A DNA stretch of 64,000 nucleotides from Methyloversatilis sp. XJ19-49 (GCF_024580145.1 NZ_JANINI010000014.1:26084-90083); one strand, 5' to 3'; shown: positions 26,110 to 35,187, counted from the first letter of the stretch. The notes: generated by a model from the sequence alone, not told the origin. Numbers and translations: made by a program.

Positions 26110-26943
26110 ATGCCCGATCGTTACGCCGTGGTGGGTCATCCCATTTCGCACAGCAAGTCACCCGCCATCCACGCCGCCTTCGCCGCGCAGACCGGTCAGG
26201 ACATGAGTTACGAGGCGCTGCTGGCGCCGCTGGAAGGCTTCGCCGCCACGGTCGTGCAATTTCGCGCCGAGGGCGGGCGCGGCATGAACATCACCGTGCC
26301 GTTCAAGGAAGAGGCCTGGCGGCTGGCGGATCGCCTGACTGAAAGGGCGCGGCTGGCCGGCGCGGTCAACACCTTCGTGTTCGATCAGCACGTGCTGGGC
26401 GACAACACCGACGGTGCCGGGCTGGTGCGTGACCTCGAGTGGCTCGGTGGCCGGCTCGACGGCGCGCGCGTGCTGCTGCTCGGTGCCGGAGGCGCCGCGC
26501 GCGGTGTCGTGCTGCCGTTGCTCGATGCAGGGGTGGCGCGTCTGTTCATCGCCAACCGCACCGCCGACAAGGCGCGTGGTCTTGAAACACACTTCGGCGG
26601 GCACGATGGCCGCGCCGCGCTGGCCGCCGGTGGTTGGCAGGATGTTGCCGATGTGCCGTACGACATCGTGATCAACGCCACCAGCGCCAGTCTGAGCGAT
26701 GAGGCGCCGCCGCTGCCGGACCGGTTGTATGCGCCGGGCAGCCTGGCGTACGACATGGTCTATGGCCGCGGCCTGACAGCCTTTCTGAAGCAGGCGCGCG
26801 CGCAGGGCGCCGGCACGCTGGCCGACGGTCTGGGCATGCTGGTCGAGCAGGCGGCCGAGGCCTTCGCGCTGTGGCGCGGCGTGCGGCCGGACACGGCGCC
26901 GGTGCGCGATATGCTGCGCGCGGCAACGCCGCCGCTTGCCTGA
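26110..26943 (+). CDS. aroE: Shikimate dehydrogenase
   Basis: A 277-aa NADP-dependent reductase of the shikimate pathway converting 3-dehydroshikimate to shikimate. Substrate-binding features are VVGHPISHSKSPAIH and MNITVPFKEEA with the catalytic Lys; GDNTDGAGLVRD follows, then the nucleotide loop LLLGAGGAARGV and the NRT motif IANRTADKA. The start at 26110 gives the conserved N terminus MPDRYAVVGHP. It lies between the TonB-like gene and mtgA on one transcript. Confidence 0.97.
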   Translation: MPDRYAVVGHPISHSKSPAIHAAFAAQTGQDMSYEALLAPLEGFAATVVQFRAEGGRGMNITVPFKEEAWRLADRLTERARLAGAVNTFVFDQHVLGDNTDGAGLVRDLEWLGGRLDGARVLLLGAGGAARGVVLPLLDAGVARLFIANRTADKARGLETHFGGHDGRAALAAGGWQDVADVPYDIVINATSASLSDEAPPLPDRLYAPGSLAYDMVYGRGLTAFLKQARAQGAGTLADGLGMLVEQAAEAFALWRGVRPDTAPVRDMLRAATPPLA

Positions 26944-26957
26944 GCGCCGCCCCGGTC

Positions 26958-27650
26958 ATGCGTCGCTTCCTTCGCCTGCTGAAATGGCTGCTTGCTGCTG
27001 CGGTGCTGCTGGCGCTGGCATATCAGCTGTGGATTTTCGGTCACCTGCTGTGGTGGACGAAATTCAATCCGGACGAAACCCGCTTCATGTCGCTGCGCCT
27101 GTCCGAAATGCGCGAGCGTCAGCCGGACGCACAGCTGCGCAGGCAGTGGGTGCCCTACGAGCGCATTTCGGTGCACCTGAAACGTGCGGTAATCGCTGCC
27201 GAAGATGATGGCTTCGTCGATCACGAAGGCTTCGACTGGGAAGGCATCCAGAAGGCGATGGAAAAGAACCGCAAGAAGGGCCGCGCGGTGGCCGGCGGCT
27301 CGACCATCAGCCAGCAGCTGGCGAAGAACCTGTTTCTCAGCCCGAGCCGCAGCTATCTGCGCAAGGCTCAGGAGGCGGCGATCACCTTCATGATGGAAGC
27401 GGTGATGGACAAGCGGCGCATCCTCGAAATCTATCTGAATGTGGTGGAGTGGGGCGACGGCATCTTCGGCGCCGAAGCGGCCGCGCAGCGCTACTACCGC
27501 GTGCCGGCGGCGAAACTCGGGCCGGATCAGGCGGCACGGCTGGCCGTCATGCTGCCCAACCCGCGCAAGTACGAAAAGACCTTCGGCCCTCGCCTCGCGG
27601 CACACGCCTCACGCGTCGCCGCGCGCATGCACTACTCGCAAGTGCCATAG
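26958..27650 (+). CDS. mtgA: Monofunctional biosynthetic peptidoglycan transglycosylase
   Basis: A 230-aa GT51 glycosyltransferase anchored by one N-terminal transmembrane helix (LLKWLLAAAVLLALAYQLW). The active-site motif AVIAAEDDGFVDHEGFDW carries the catalytic Glu, followed by AGGSTISQQLAKNLFLSPSRS and RRILEIYLNVVEWGDGIFGAEAAA. It polymerises lipid II glycan strands without a transpeptidase domain. The start at 26958 overlaps no neighbour; it is 14 bp after aroE. A REP-like hairpin follows. Confidence 0.96.
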   Translation: MRRFLRLLKWLLAAAVLLALAYQLWIFGHLLWWTKFNPDETRFMSLRLSEMRERQPDAQLRRQWVPYERISVHLKRAVIAAEDDGFVDHEGFDWEGIQKAMEKNRKKGRAVAGGSTISQQLAKNLFLSPSRSYLRKAQEAAITFMMEAVMDKRRILEIYLNVVEWGDGIFGAEAAAQRYYRVPAAKLGPDQAARLAVMLPNPRKYEKTFGPRLAAHASRVAARMHYSQVP

Positions 27651-27663
27651 CAGCAAGGTTTTC

Positions 27664-27744
27664 GTGGGAGCGGCGGCCTTGCCTAGATAGGCACTCTGCA
27701 CAACGATGGTCGCGGCACTATCGCGGCGAGGCCGCCGCTCCCAC
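27664..27744. repeat. REP-type palindromic element downstream of mtgA
   Basis: GTGGGAGCGGCGGCCT at 27664-27679 is the exact reverse complement of 27729-27744, with a 49-nt spacer. The right half continues outward as a GCCGCGA-type tail, so it matches the GTGGGAGCGG…CTTGCCGCGA REP class well known from Pseudomonas and relatives. It lies in the convergent gap between mtgA and mog and probably terminates both transcripts. Confidence 0.8.
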
Positions 27745-27805
27745 AGGGGCAGCCGCCGCAGCTCAGCCGTGTGGCCCGCTGACGACCGAAGATGCGCGGT
27801 GACCT

Positions 27806-28411
27806 TCAGGCTCTGGGCGGCCGGATCGCGGATTTCGGGCGGAAGGCCTTCACCACGGAGTCGTCGGTTTCGATGTAGGGCCCGCCGATCAGATCGATGC
27901 AGTAGGGCACGGCGGCGAAGATGCCGGGTACGACCTGGGTGCCGTCTGCATCCTTCACGCCTTCCAGCGTTTCCCGGATCGATTTCGGCTGCCCGGGCAG
28001 GTTCAGGATGAGCGTGCTGCCGCGGATGGCGCCTGTCTGGCGCGACAGGATGGCGGTCGGCACGAAGCGCAGGCTGATCTGGCGCATCTGTTCGCCGAAG
28101 CCGGGCATCAGCTTGTGTGCCACCGCGGCGGTGGCATCCGGCGTCACGTCGCGCGGCGCCGGGCCGGTGCCGCCGGTGGTCAGCACCAGATCGCAGCCCG
28201 CGCTGTCGCACAGTTCGATCAGCGTCGCCTCGATCACCGGCTGTTCGTCCGGAATCAGCCGGGTTTCGAAGGTGACCGGCGTCTTCAGCGCGGCGGACAG
28301 CCAGTCCTGCAGCGCCGGAATGCCCTGGTCCTGATAGACGCCGGACGAGGCGCGGTCGGACACCGACACCAGGCCCACGGTCAGCAGATCGTCATCCTTG
28401 CTCATCGTCAT
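27806..28411 (-). CDS. mog: Molybdopterin adenylyltransferase
   Basis: A 201-aa MogA/MoaB-fold enzyme that adenylylates molybdopterin before metal insertion. Motifs: VGLVSVSDRASSGVYQDQG, DLVLTTGGTGPAPRDVTPDA, and the PGQPKSI loop near the C terminus. Among three close in-frame ATGs I chose 28411 because GAGGA lies eight bases upstream; the ATG at 28405 is also possible. It overlaps the end of yjgA by 20 bp. It would help build the cofactor that SoxC needs, although the clusters are ~14 kb apart. Confidence 0.94.
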   Translation of the reverse strand: MTMSKDDDLLTVGLVSVSDRASSGVYQDQGIPALQDWLSAALKTPVTFETRLIPDEQPVIEATLIELCDSAGCDLVLTTGGTGPAPRDVTPDATAAVAHKLMPGFGEQMRQISLRFVPTAILSRQTGAIRGSTLILNLPGQPKSIRETLEGVKDADGTQVVPGIFAAVPYCIDLIGGPYIETDDSVVKAFRPKSAIRPPRA

Positions 28412-28973
28412 CTTCATCCTCAGCGGTTTCGGTGGCGTCCGGCGTGCCGGCACGGTCGAGCTGGCGCAGCACGCGGAAGATTTCGCGGAACGCGCGCGGC
28501 GGCTTGTCCAGTTCGGTTTCGCGCAGCGCATTGCGGCGCAGCGTGCGCAGCTGGGTCAGATCGGCCTCCGGCCACTGCGCGGCGATGTCGCCCAGCACCT
28601 GTTCGTCGGCGATCAGCCGCTCGCGCATGCGTTCCAGCATCTGTTCGCGTGCGACCGCACGGGCGGATACGCCGCGTATGGCGTCCAGCGCCTCGACCAG
28701 CGGCGCGGTATCGATGGTGCGCATCACCTTGCCGACATACTGCATCTGGCGGCGCAGGCCCTCGCGGCTGCGCGTGCGGCGCGTTTCCTCGATCGCGCGG
28801 CGCAGGTTGTCCGGCAGGTCGATGCGCTTCAACTGCGTGTCCGACAGCGCGACCAGTTGTTCGCCGATGTCCTGCAGCGCATGCGAGTCGCGCTTCTTCT
28901 GACTCTTGCTCGGGCCGTCGTACTGCGGCGCGTCGTCGGGGTCTTCGTGGGTCGATATGGATTTCGGGCGCAT
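28392..28973 (-). CDS. yjgA: Ribosome-associated protein YjgA (DUF615)
   Basis: A 193-aa, strongly charged, helical protein of the DUF615 family that associates with late 50S ribosomal precursors. The family core GPSKSQKKRDSHALQDIGEQL is followed by long helices and an acidic tail (TAEDEDDDEQG). The start at 28973 (MRPKSIST) fits the family; the upstream extension in frame is Ala/Gly-rich and unlikely. It is divergent from pmbA, a pairing conserved in proteobacteria. Confidence 0.93.
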   Translation of the reverse strand: MRPKSISTHEDPDDAPQYDGPSKSQKKRDSHALQDIGEQLVALSDTQLKRIDLPDNLRRAIEETRRTRSREGLRRQMQYVGKVMRTIDTAPLVEALDAIRGVSARAVAREQMLERMRERLIADEQVLGDIAAQWPEADLTQLRTLRRNALRETELDKPPRAFREIFRVLRQLDRAGTPDATETAEDEDDDEQG

Positions 28974-29097
28974 GGGGCGGGGCGAAGCGTGGCAAGCGGC
29001 TATTATTGCAGCTTTGCCGCAGCCCGCTCGTGCAACGCCATGGCGTGGTGCGCCGGCTGCGGATTCCCCACCGGATTTCACTGCGAGATAGGCCCCC

Positions 29098-30438
29098 ATG
29101 TCCCGACAGGGTTTCAGCTATACCGATGACAGCCTGCGCGACATTGCGCAGGATCTGCTGGACCACGCGCGCGCCGGCGGCGCCACCGCGGCCGAGGTCG
29201 ACGTGTCCGAGGGCTTCGGCCAGTCGGTCACGGTGCGCCGTGGCGAGGTCGAAACGATCGAATACAACCGCGACAAGGGCATCGGCGTCACCGTCTATGT
29301 CGGCCAGCGCAAGGGTTACGCCAGTTCGAGCGACTTTTCGCGCGACGCACTGCGCGCCTCGGTCGACGCGGCGCTGTCGATCGCCCGCTTCACCGCCGAA
29401 GACGACTGTGCCGGCCTGCCGGACAAATCCCTGCTGGCGACAGAATTCCGCGATCTCGACCTGTACCACCCGTGGGAGCTGCCGGTCGAACAGGCGATCG
29501 AAATCGCCAGACGCTGCGAGGACGCCGCCTTCGCCACCTCGCCGGACATCCGCAATTCGGAGGGCGGATCAGTGTCGGCCCAGCAGTCGCAGTTCATTTC
29601 GGCCAACAGCCTCGGCTTCATGGCGGGCTATTCGAGTTCGCGCCAGTACATCACCTGTTCGGTCATCGCGGGCGAGGGCGACGCCATGCAGCGCGAAGAC
29701 TGGTACGCCAGCCAGCGCTCGGCAGCTGATCTGCCGTCACCCGAAGCCATCGGCCGCTATGCGGCGGAGCGCGCGCTGGCGCGGCTGGGCGCACGGCGCG
29801 TCAAGACCACGCGGGTGCCGGTGCTGTTCGAAGCGCCGCTGGCCATCGGCCTGATCGGCCATTTCGTGCAGGCGGCCAGCGGTGGTTCGCTGTACCGCAA
29901 GTCGTCCTTCCTGCTCGACAGCCTGGGCAAGCAGATCTTCTCGCCGCTGATCAGCATCGCCGAACGGCCGCACCTGCCGCGCGCCATGGGTTCCGGCATG
30001 TTCGACGACGACGGCGTGGCGACACGGGACCGCGAAATCGTGCAGGACGGCGTGCTGAACGGCTACTTCCTGAGCACCTATTCGGCGCGCAAGCTGGGCA
30101 TGCAGACCACCGGCAATGCCGGTGGCTCGCACAATCTGATCGTGCGGCCGGGCACGCGCAGCCTGGTCGACATGATCGGCTCGATCAAGCGCGGCCTGCT
30201 GGTGACCGAATTGCTGGGTCACGGCGTCAATTACGTGACCGGCGACTATTCGCGCGGCGCCGCCGGCTACTGGATCGAAAATGGCCAGATCGCCTATCCG
30301 GTGCAGGAAATCACCATCGCCGGCAATCTGCGCGACATGTACATGGGCATCAAGGAAGTGGGTGCCGACACGCTGGTGCGCGGTTCGAAACAGTGCGGCT
30401 CGATCCTGATCGACCGCATGAGGGTAGCCGGCGCGTGA
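29098..30438 (+). CDS. pmbA: TldD/PmbA-family metalloprotease PmbA
   Basis: A 446-aa cytoplasmic protein (TldE), partner of TldD, that processes peptides such as microcin precursors and CcdA. N-terminal domain with EGFGQSVTVRRGEVETIEYNR; C-terminal beta domain with GSGMFDDDGVATRDREIVQDGVLNGYFLSTYSARKLG. As in other PmbA subunits the zinc HExxxH of TldD is absent. tldD itself is not in the window. The next gene starts inside its stop codon (GTGA). Confidence 0.95.
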   Translation: MSRQGFSYTDDSLRDIAQDLLDHARAGGATAAEVDVSEGFGQSVTVRRGEVETIEYNRDKGIGVTVYVGQRKGYASSSDFSRDALRASVDAALSIARFTAEDDCAGLPDKSLLATEFRDLDLYHPWELPVEQAIEIARRCEDAAFATSPDIRNSEGGSVSAQQSQFISANSLGFMAGYSSSRQYITCSVIAGEGDAMQREDWYASQRSAADLPSPEAIGRYAAERALARLGARRVKTTRVPVLFEAPLAIGLIGHFVQAASGGSLYRKSSFLLDSLGKQIFSPLISIAERPHLPRAMGSGMFDDDGVATRDREIVQDGVLNGYFLSTYSARKLGMQTTGNAGGSHNLIVRPGTRSLVDMIGSIKRGLLVTELLGHGVNYVTGDYSRGAAGYWIENGQIAYPVQEITIAGNLRDMYMGIKEVGADTLVRGSKQCGSILIDRMRVAGA

Positions 30439-31517
30439 GCGCTCGCGGGCGGCGCACCTTCCTGCAGGCGGCGCCCGCCGCGCTGTTGGCCGCGCCCGCC
30501 GCGGTGAGTGCGCAGCCGGCGATCCGCTGGCGGCTGGCGTCGAGCTTTCCGAAAGGGCTCGATGCGCTGTTTCCCGCTGCCGAAAAGGTGGCGCAGCAGG
30601 TCAGTGCCGCGACCGGCGGCCGCTTCCAGATCCAGGTGTTCGCCGCCAATGAACTGGTGCCGCCGTTCGGCGTGCTCGACGCGGTGCGCGGAGGCACGGT
30701 CGAATGCGGTCACTCCGCTTCCTACTACTACATCGGCAAGGACCCGACCTTCGCCTTCGACTGTGCGATGCCGTTCGGCCTGAACAGCCGGCAGCAGACA
30801 GCGTGGCTGCTCGATGGAGGAGGCATGGCCCTGATGCGCGAGCTGTTCGCCGGTTACAACATCGTCAATTTCCCGTGCGGCAACACCGGTGCGCAGATGG
30901 GCGGCTGGTTCCGGCGCGAAATCCGCACCGTCGCCGATCTGAAGGGATTGAAGATGCGCGTGGGCGGGCTGGCCGGTCAGGTCGTGAGCCGGCTGGGCGT
31001 GGTGCCGCAGCAGATTCCGGGCTCCGATGTCTATCCGGCGCTGGAAAAGGGCGCCATCGACGCCGCCGAATGGGTCGGGCCGTATGACGACCTGAAGCTG
31101 GGCTTCTACAAGGTCGCGCCTTATTACTACTACCCAGGCTGGGCCGAAGCAGGGCCGCAGTTGAGCATCTATGTGAATCGGCAGGCATACGAAGCCTTGC
31201 CGGAAGAGTACCGGCACATTCTCGAAGCCGCCTGCGCGGCCGCGCATGTCGGCATGCAGGCGCGCTACGACGCGCGCAACCCGGCGGCGATGAAGAAGCT
31301 GATCGCCGGCGGGGCGCAGCTGCGCATGTTCTCGCGCGACATCCTGCTCGCCTGTCAGAAGGAGTCGTTCGCGCTGTACCGCGAACTTGCTGCGGCAAAC
31401 CCCGAGTTCCGCAAGGTGTTCGAACCGTGGAACCGCTTTCGCTCCGAACAGCACCTCTGGACGCGGATATCGGAGAACAGCCTCGATGCATTCGTCGGCC
31501 GGCATCCGGTCGAATAG
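30435..31517 (+). CDS. TRAP-type transporter substrate-binding protein
   Basis: A 360-aa DctP-family periplasmic binding protein. It begins with a Tat-type leader (SARGRRTFLQAAPAALLAAP). The body has the family pattern IRWRLASSFPKGLDALFPAAEKVA, DAVRGGTVECGHSASYYY and PGSDVYPALEKGAIDAAEWVGPYDD. This last segment is close to TakP/2-keto-acid or lactate-type TRAP proteins. The GTG start at 30435 overlaps the pmbA stop. No DctQ/DctM membrane genes are adjacent, so it is an orphan binding protein; the ligand (2-oxoacid?) is inference. Confidence 0.92.
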   Translation: MSARGRRTFLQAAPAALLAAPAAVSAQPAIRWRLASSFPKGLDALFPAAEKVAQQVSAATGGRFQIQVFAANELVPPFGVLDAVRGGTVECGHSASYYYIGKDPTFAFDCAMPFGLNSRQQTAWLLDGGGMALMRELFAGYNIVNFPCGNTGAQMGGWFRREIRTVADLKGLKMRVGGLAGQVVSRLGVVPQQIPGSDVYPALEKGAIDAAEWVGPYDDLKLGFYKVAPYYYYPGWAEAGPQLSIYVNRQAYEALPEEYRHILEAACAAAHVGMQARYDARNPAAMKKLIAGGAQLRMFSRDILLACQKESFALYRELAAANPEFRKVFEPWNRFRSEQHLWTRISENSLDAFVGRHPVE

Positions 31518-31575
31518 CCCGCAGCGCGCCGCGCCGCCGGACACTCCAACGAGCTGAGCGACCGCGCGCACCGCA

Positions 31576-33153
31576 ATGCTGTTCAACTCCTACGAATTCA
31601 TCCTGGCCTTCCTGCCGGTCGTGCTGATCGTGTTCTACCTGCTCGGGTCGCGCGGCTGGATGGAGGCGGCCATCGTGTGGCTGGTGGCGGCATCGCTGTT
31701 CTTCTACGGCTGGTGGAATCCGCTCTATCTGGGTCTGCTGTGCGCATCGCTGGCGGCGAACTTCTGGCTCGGCCGAAAGCTGGTGCCCGATGCGCCGCAG
31801 CCGGGCGGGCGCAAGGCCTGGCTCGTCGCCGGCCTGCTGCTGAACCTCGGATTGCTCGCCTATTACAAGTACGCGAACTTCTTCGTCGATTCGCTCGGCA
31901 AGGTGACCGGGTTCGACGGGTCGATCGGCGCCATCGTGCTGCCGCTGGCCATTTCCTTCTACACATTCCAGCAGATCGCCTATCTGGTCGATGCCTATCG
32001 CGGTGACACGCGCGAATACAGCTTCAGTCACTACTGCCTTTTCGTGACCTTCTTTCCGCAACTCATCGCCGGTCCCATCGTGCATCACCGGGAAGTGCTG
32101 CCGCAGTTCGCCCGGCCCGGGGCGTTCCGGCTCGATCACCTGAAACTGGCCATGGGCCTGACGCTGTTCGCGATCGGACTGTTCAAGAAGGTGGTGCTGG
32201 GCGACGGTATGGCGGTTTATGCCTCGCCCGCGTTCGCAGCCGCGGCGAGCGGCACGACCCTGAGCTTCTTCGAAGCCTGGCTGGGCACGCTGGCCTACAC
32301 GCTGCAGCTCTATTTCGACTTTTCCGGCTATTCCGACATGGCGTGCGGCCTGGCGCTCATGTTCGGCATCCGGCTGCCGGCGAATTTCCACAGCCCGTAC
32401 AAGGCGGTCAACATCATCGATTTCTGGCGGCGCTGGCACATCACGCTGTCGCGCTTCCTGCGCGACTACCTCTATGTTCCGCTGGGCGGCAACCGGCACG
32501 GGCCATGGCGCCGCCATGTCAATCTGATGATCACCATGCTGCTCGGCGGCCTGTGGCACGGCGCCGGCTGGACCTTCGTGCTGTGGGGTGGGCTGCACGG
32601 CGCCTATCTGGTCATCAACCACCTGTGGCATGCGCTGCTGCGCCGCTGCGGGCTCGCTCCGGGTGCCGGCGGCTGGCCGGCACGATGCGCCGCCGGCCTG
32701 CTCACCTTTGTCGCGGTGATCGTGGCCTGGGTGCCGTTCCGTGCGGCGAACATCGATACCGCGTGCTCCGTGCTGTCATCGATGGCGGGATTGAACGGCA
32801 TCGGACTGCCGTCCGGACTCGCCGCGACGATCCGGGCCGGTGCACCGTGGGCGGCGGATCTGCTCAGGCTGAACTTCGACGGCAGCTTTCCGAACAATCT
32901 GGTGTTCTGGGCCGAAGGCTTGCCTTGGATGGGTCTGCTGCTGGTCATCGTGTTCGCCGCGCCCAACAGCAACCAGTTGCTGCGTCGCCATCATCCCGTG
33001 CTTTTGCCCGAACACCTGTCGCTGGAACGCGGCGCTCTGCGTTTTCCGGTCTGGGCGCCGGGGCCGGCGAGCGTGCTGGTCACGTCGATCGCGCTGGTGT
33101 GGAGCCTGACCTGGATGACCCGGGTCAGCGAATTCCTGTACTTCCAGTTCTGA
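31576..33153 (+). CDS. MBOAT family O-acyltransferase (AlgI-like)
   Basis: A 525-aa multispanning membrane acyltransferase that moves acetyl groups across the inner membrane for polysaccharide O-acetylation. Family motifs: FYTFQQIAYLVDAYRGDT, FPQLIAGPIVHH, FDFSGYSDMACGLALMFG, DFWRRWHITLSRFLRDYLYVPLGGNRHG, and the active-site histidine region GGLWHGAGWTFVLWGGLHG. The following gene encodes the periplasmic SGNH partner. No polysaccharide synthase is nearby, so the acetylated polymer is unknown. Confidence 0.94.
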   Translation: MLFNSYEFILAFLPVVLIVFYLLGSRGWMEAAIVWLVAASLFFYGWWNPLYLGLLCASLAANFWLGRKLVPDAPQPGGRKAWLVAGLLLNLGLLAYYKYANFFVDSLGKVTGFDGSIGAIVLPLAISFYTFQQIAYLVDAYRGDTREYSFSHYCLFVTFFPQLIAGPIVHHREVLPQFARPGAFRLDHLKLAMGLTLFAIGLFKKVVLGDGMAVYASPAFAAAASGTTLSFFEAWLGTLAYTLQLYFDFSGYSDMACGLALMFGIRLPANFHSPYKAVNIIDFWRRWHITLSRFLRDYLYVPLGGNRHGPWRRHVNLMITMLLGGLWHGAGWTFVLWGGLHGAYLVINHLWHALLRRCGLAPGAGGWPARCAAGLLTFVAVIVAWVPFRAANIDTACSVLSSMAGLNGIGLPSGLAATIRAGAPWAADLLRLNFDGSFPNNLVFWAEGLPWMGLLLVIVFAAPNSNQLLRRHHPVLLPEHLSLERGALRFPVWAPGPASVLVTSIALVWSLTWMTRVSEFLYFQF

Positions 33154-33160
33154 CCGGGCG

Positions 33161-34234
33161 ATGAGCGCGCGCACCTACAACATCGTGCTGCTCGGGCTGC
33201 TCGCCTGCTTTCTCGCCGTGGTCATCCATCTGGTCGTGACGCAGGAACCGGTGAGCGGCGACCTGACGCGGGTCGGCGGGCTGGCCGAGCACGATTTCGG
33301 CTGGCGGGGACAGAAGGCCCGCTTCGATCCGGAACTGGTGCGCTACCGCAAGCCGGGCCAGCCGGTCGCGAGCGCCCAGGTGCTGGTCATTGGTGACTCG
33401 TTTTCGCATCAGTCCGGGCATGGCTTCGGCTGGCAGAACCACTTCATCGCACGCACCGGCCTGGATCTGCTCGTCTATCACCTGCGCGGACAGCCGGCCG
33501 ACAAGTTGCTGTCCGATCCGGCAATCCGCCGCCATCCACCGAAACTGGTGATCTACCAGAGCGCCGAATTGAGCCTGCCGGATCACCTGCCGCGCTATCC
33601 GGGAGACTGCACGCTGCCGGAACAGAGGCGCTGGGCACCGCTTCCCGTTCATCCGGTGCCGTATCGCTCGAAAGTGTACGAGCGGCGTACGACCTGGGGC
33701 GGCGAAATGAAGCCGCGCATCGACCAGGCGATGCACGTGATCAAGCTGAACGGTTTCTGGAACACGAGCCCGGCGCGCATCCGCCTGCTGCCGCTGACAA
33801 GGGGTGATCTGTTCAGCAGCCGCGACCCGACGCTGCTGGTCTACGGCTACGACGTGCCGGCCGACGACTGGCGTTCGCTTGAGATCGAGAAGATGGCATG
33901 CGGGTTGCGCAATCTGAAGACCTTCGTCGAGCGGGAACTGGGCGCGCCCTTCGTCGTGCTGTACGCGCCGGGCAAGCTGTCCGCCTATTCCGGGTACGTC
34001 GCCGGCGCCCGGCCGAGCTTTGCCGGCTTCATTCCCGCGCTGATCGAACGAAGCGGCATTGCGGCACCGGAGGTGCGCGATCGCCTGATGCAGGCGAGCG
34101 CGGCCGGCAGCCGCGACGTGTACCTTCCCAACGACTCGCACTGGGGCGAAACCGGGCACCGTATCGCCGCCGACGCGCTGTACGATTTCCTGCGCTCCAC
34201 CGGACTGATCCGGGCGGACGCCGCGGCACCCTGA
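33161..34234 (+). CDS. SGNH/AlgX-AlgJ-like acetyltransferase, periplasmic
   Basis: A 357-aa protein with an N-terminal membrane anchor (YNIVLLGLLACFLAVVIHLVV) and an SGNH-hydrolase-like domain. The nucleophile Ser is in VLVIGDSFSHQSG and the Asp-His pair in LPNDSHWGETGHRIAA. This is the catalytic-triad pattern of AlgJ/AlgX enzymes that place the acetyl group delivered by AlgI. The gene starts seven bases after the MBOAT stop, so the two are one functional pair. A terminator hairpin follows at 34273. Confidence 0.88.
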   Translation: MSARTYNIVLLGLLACFLAVVIHLVVTQEPVSGDLTRVGGLAEHDFGWRGQKARFDPELVRYRKPGQPVASAQVLVIGDSFSHQSGHGFGWQNHFIARTGLDLLVYHLRGQPADKLLSDPAIRRHPPKLVIYQSAELSLPDHLPRYPGDCTLPEQRRWAPLPVHPVPYRSKVYERRTTWGGEMKPRIDQAMHVIKLNGFWNTSPARIRLLPLTRGDLFSSRDPTLLVYGYDVPADDWRSLEIEKMACGLRNLKTFVERELGAPFVVLYAPGKLSAYSGYVAGARPSFAGFIPALIERSGIAAPEVRDRLMQASAAGSRDVYLPNDSHWGETGHRIAADALYDFLRSTGLIRADAAAP

Positions 34235-34272
34235 TCCGGTTCCGTCCGCGGATGGCAGGCCGGAAATCTGCG

Positions 34273-34303
34273 CGCGCGGCTGCCTGGCCGCGCGATGCTT
34301 TCA
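34273..34303 (+). terminator. Terminator-like hairpin after the AlgJ-like gene
   Basis: CGCGCGGC (34273-34280) pairs perfectly with GCCGCGCG (34287-34294) across a 6-nt loop and is followed by ATGCTTTC. It lies 39 bp after the stop codon; the short T tract makes it moderate. The rest of the convergent gap up to 34427 shows nothing further. Confidence 0.6.
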
Positions 34304-34427
34304 GAGCGCCTGCTGCACGCCGGCGCCCGGTTGCTCAAGTTGACGCGACATCACGCTTGCCCGCCGGAACGAGTCGTTCGCGCTGCTCCGCTGACTTGCC
34401 GCGTGCTGCCCGGGCATGCAGAAGGTG

Positions 34428-35048
34428 TCAGCCCTGACGAAGAGCGCGTCGCGCAAGCAGGGCCACCGCTGCAAGGCCTGCACCGAACAGGGCAGGCAGA
34501 CCGGGTTCGGGTACCGGTGCCGACGGCGCGCCGGCGAAACCGATCTCGCGGATTTCAACGCGGCCCGACACACCGAGAATCACCATGTCGACACGGCTCA
34601 CCTGCTTGAAGGCCGATGCAAAGGTGTATTCATTGGCGGCGAACTTCGATATGGCCGAAAGCGTGCCAGAACTGCCGACGGAGGCCTCCGCGGCATCGAA
34701 GAAGTCGAGGCGGAAGCTGCGCACACCCTCGTTGAAGATGTTGATGTCGTTCCAGAGGTAGAAGGCGTCGATGTCGAAGGCACCGGCAAGATCCAGCGAG
34801 AGGGTGCCGAGCGAGCCGGTGCGCCCTGCGAATCCATTGAAGGGGGGGCCGTCGGCGATGATGCCGTCCGCAAGTTCGGCTACCAGCCAGACCGGCTTGC
34901 CGCAGGTGCCGACCTCGCAACCCGGAATCGAGGTCGATGGCGTGATGTCCGCGAAATCGATGGCGGCGATGCCCGCGTGCGCGAAACCCGCAGTCATCAG
35001 TGCGATGCAGCTCAGTGCAGTGCGCACGTGGGAGAGGATTTTTTTCAT
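34428..35048 (-). CDS. PEP-CTERM sorting-domain protein under sigma-54 control
   Basis: A 206-aa exported protein: Sec signal (MKKILSHVRTALSCIALMTAGFAHA|GI), a body with two Cys (PGCEVGTCGKP) and beta-sandwich character (LSLDLAGAFDIDAFYLWNDIN, FRLDFFDAAE), then the sorting tag VPEPGLPALFGAG…ARRALR. It should be processed by an exosortase and released to the surface or matrix. A perfect -24/-12 promoter stands 46 bp upstream, so expression depends on RpoN and an enhancer-binding activator, as reported for PEP-CTERM genes controlled by PrsK/PrsR. Confidence 0.9.
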   Translation of the reverse strand: MKKILSHVRTALSCIALMTAGFAHAGIAAIDFADITPSTSIPGCEVGTCGKPVWLVAELADGIIADGPPFNGFAGRTGSLGTLSLDLAGAFDIDAFYLWNDINIFNEGVRSFRLDFFDAAEASVGSSGTLSAISKFAANEYTFASAFKQVSRVDMVILGVSGRVEIREIGFAGAPSAPVPEPGLPALFGAGLAAVALLARRALRQG

Positions 35049-35093
35049 TGTTTTACGTCCGTGTAGGGGATGTGCAGCCAGCCGTCGTCAGAC

Positions 35094-35108
35094 GCAAATA
35101 CGGTGCCA
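35094..35108 (-). promoter_or_regulatory. Sigma-54 (-24/-12) promoter
   Basis: On the minus strand the sequence reads TGGCAC-N5-TTGC, a perfect match to the RpoN consensus, with the GC of -12 at 35095-35094. Transcription should start near 35083, about 35 nt before the ATG of the PEP-CTERM gene. Confidence 0.88.
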
Positions 35109-35187
35109 GAAAGGGTTGTGCGAAATCCCCCTTTTTATTCAAGGTCTTGGAAGCGTCGGCGCGCGTTGCCCGGCCGGTGTGTAAATT

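Noticed and set aside
34235..34427. Small ORFs in the convergent gap
   Set aside because: Only short frames without ribosome-binding sites were found; the segment contains a terminator-like hairpin and nothing else convincing.
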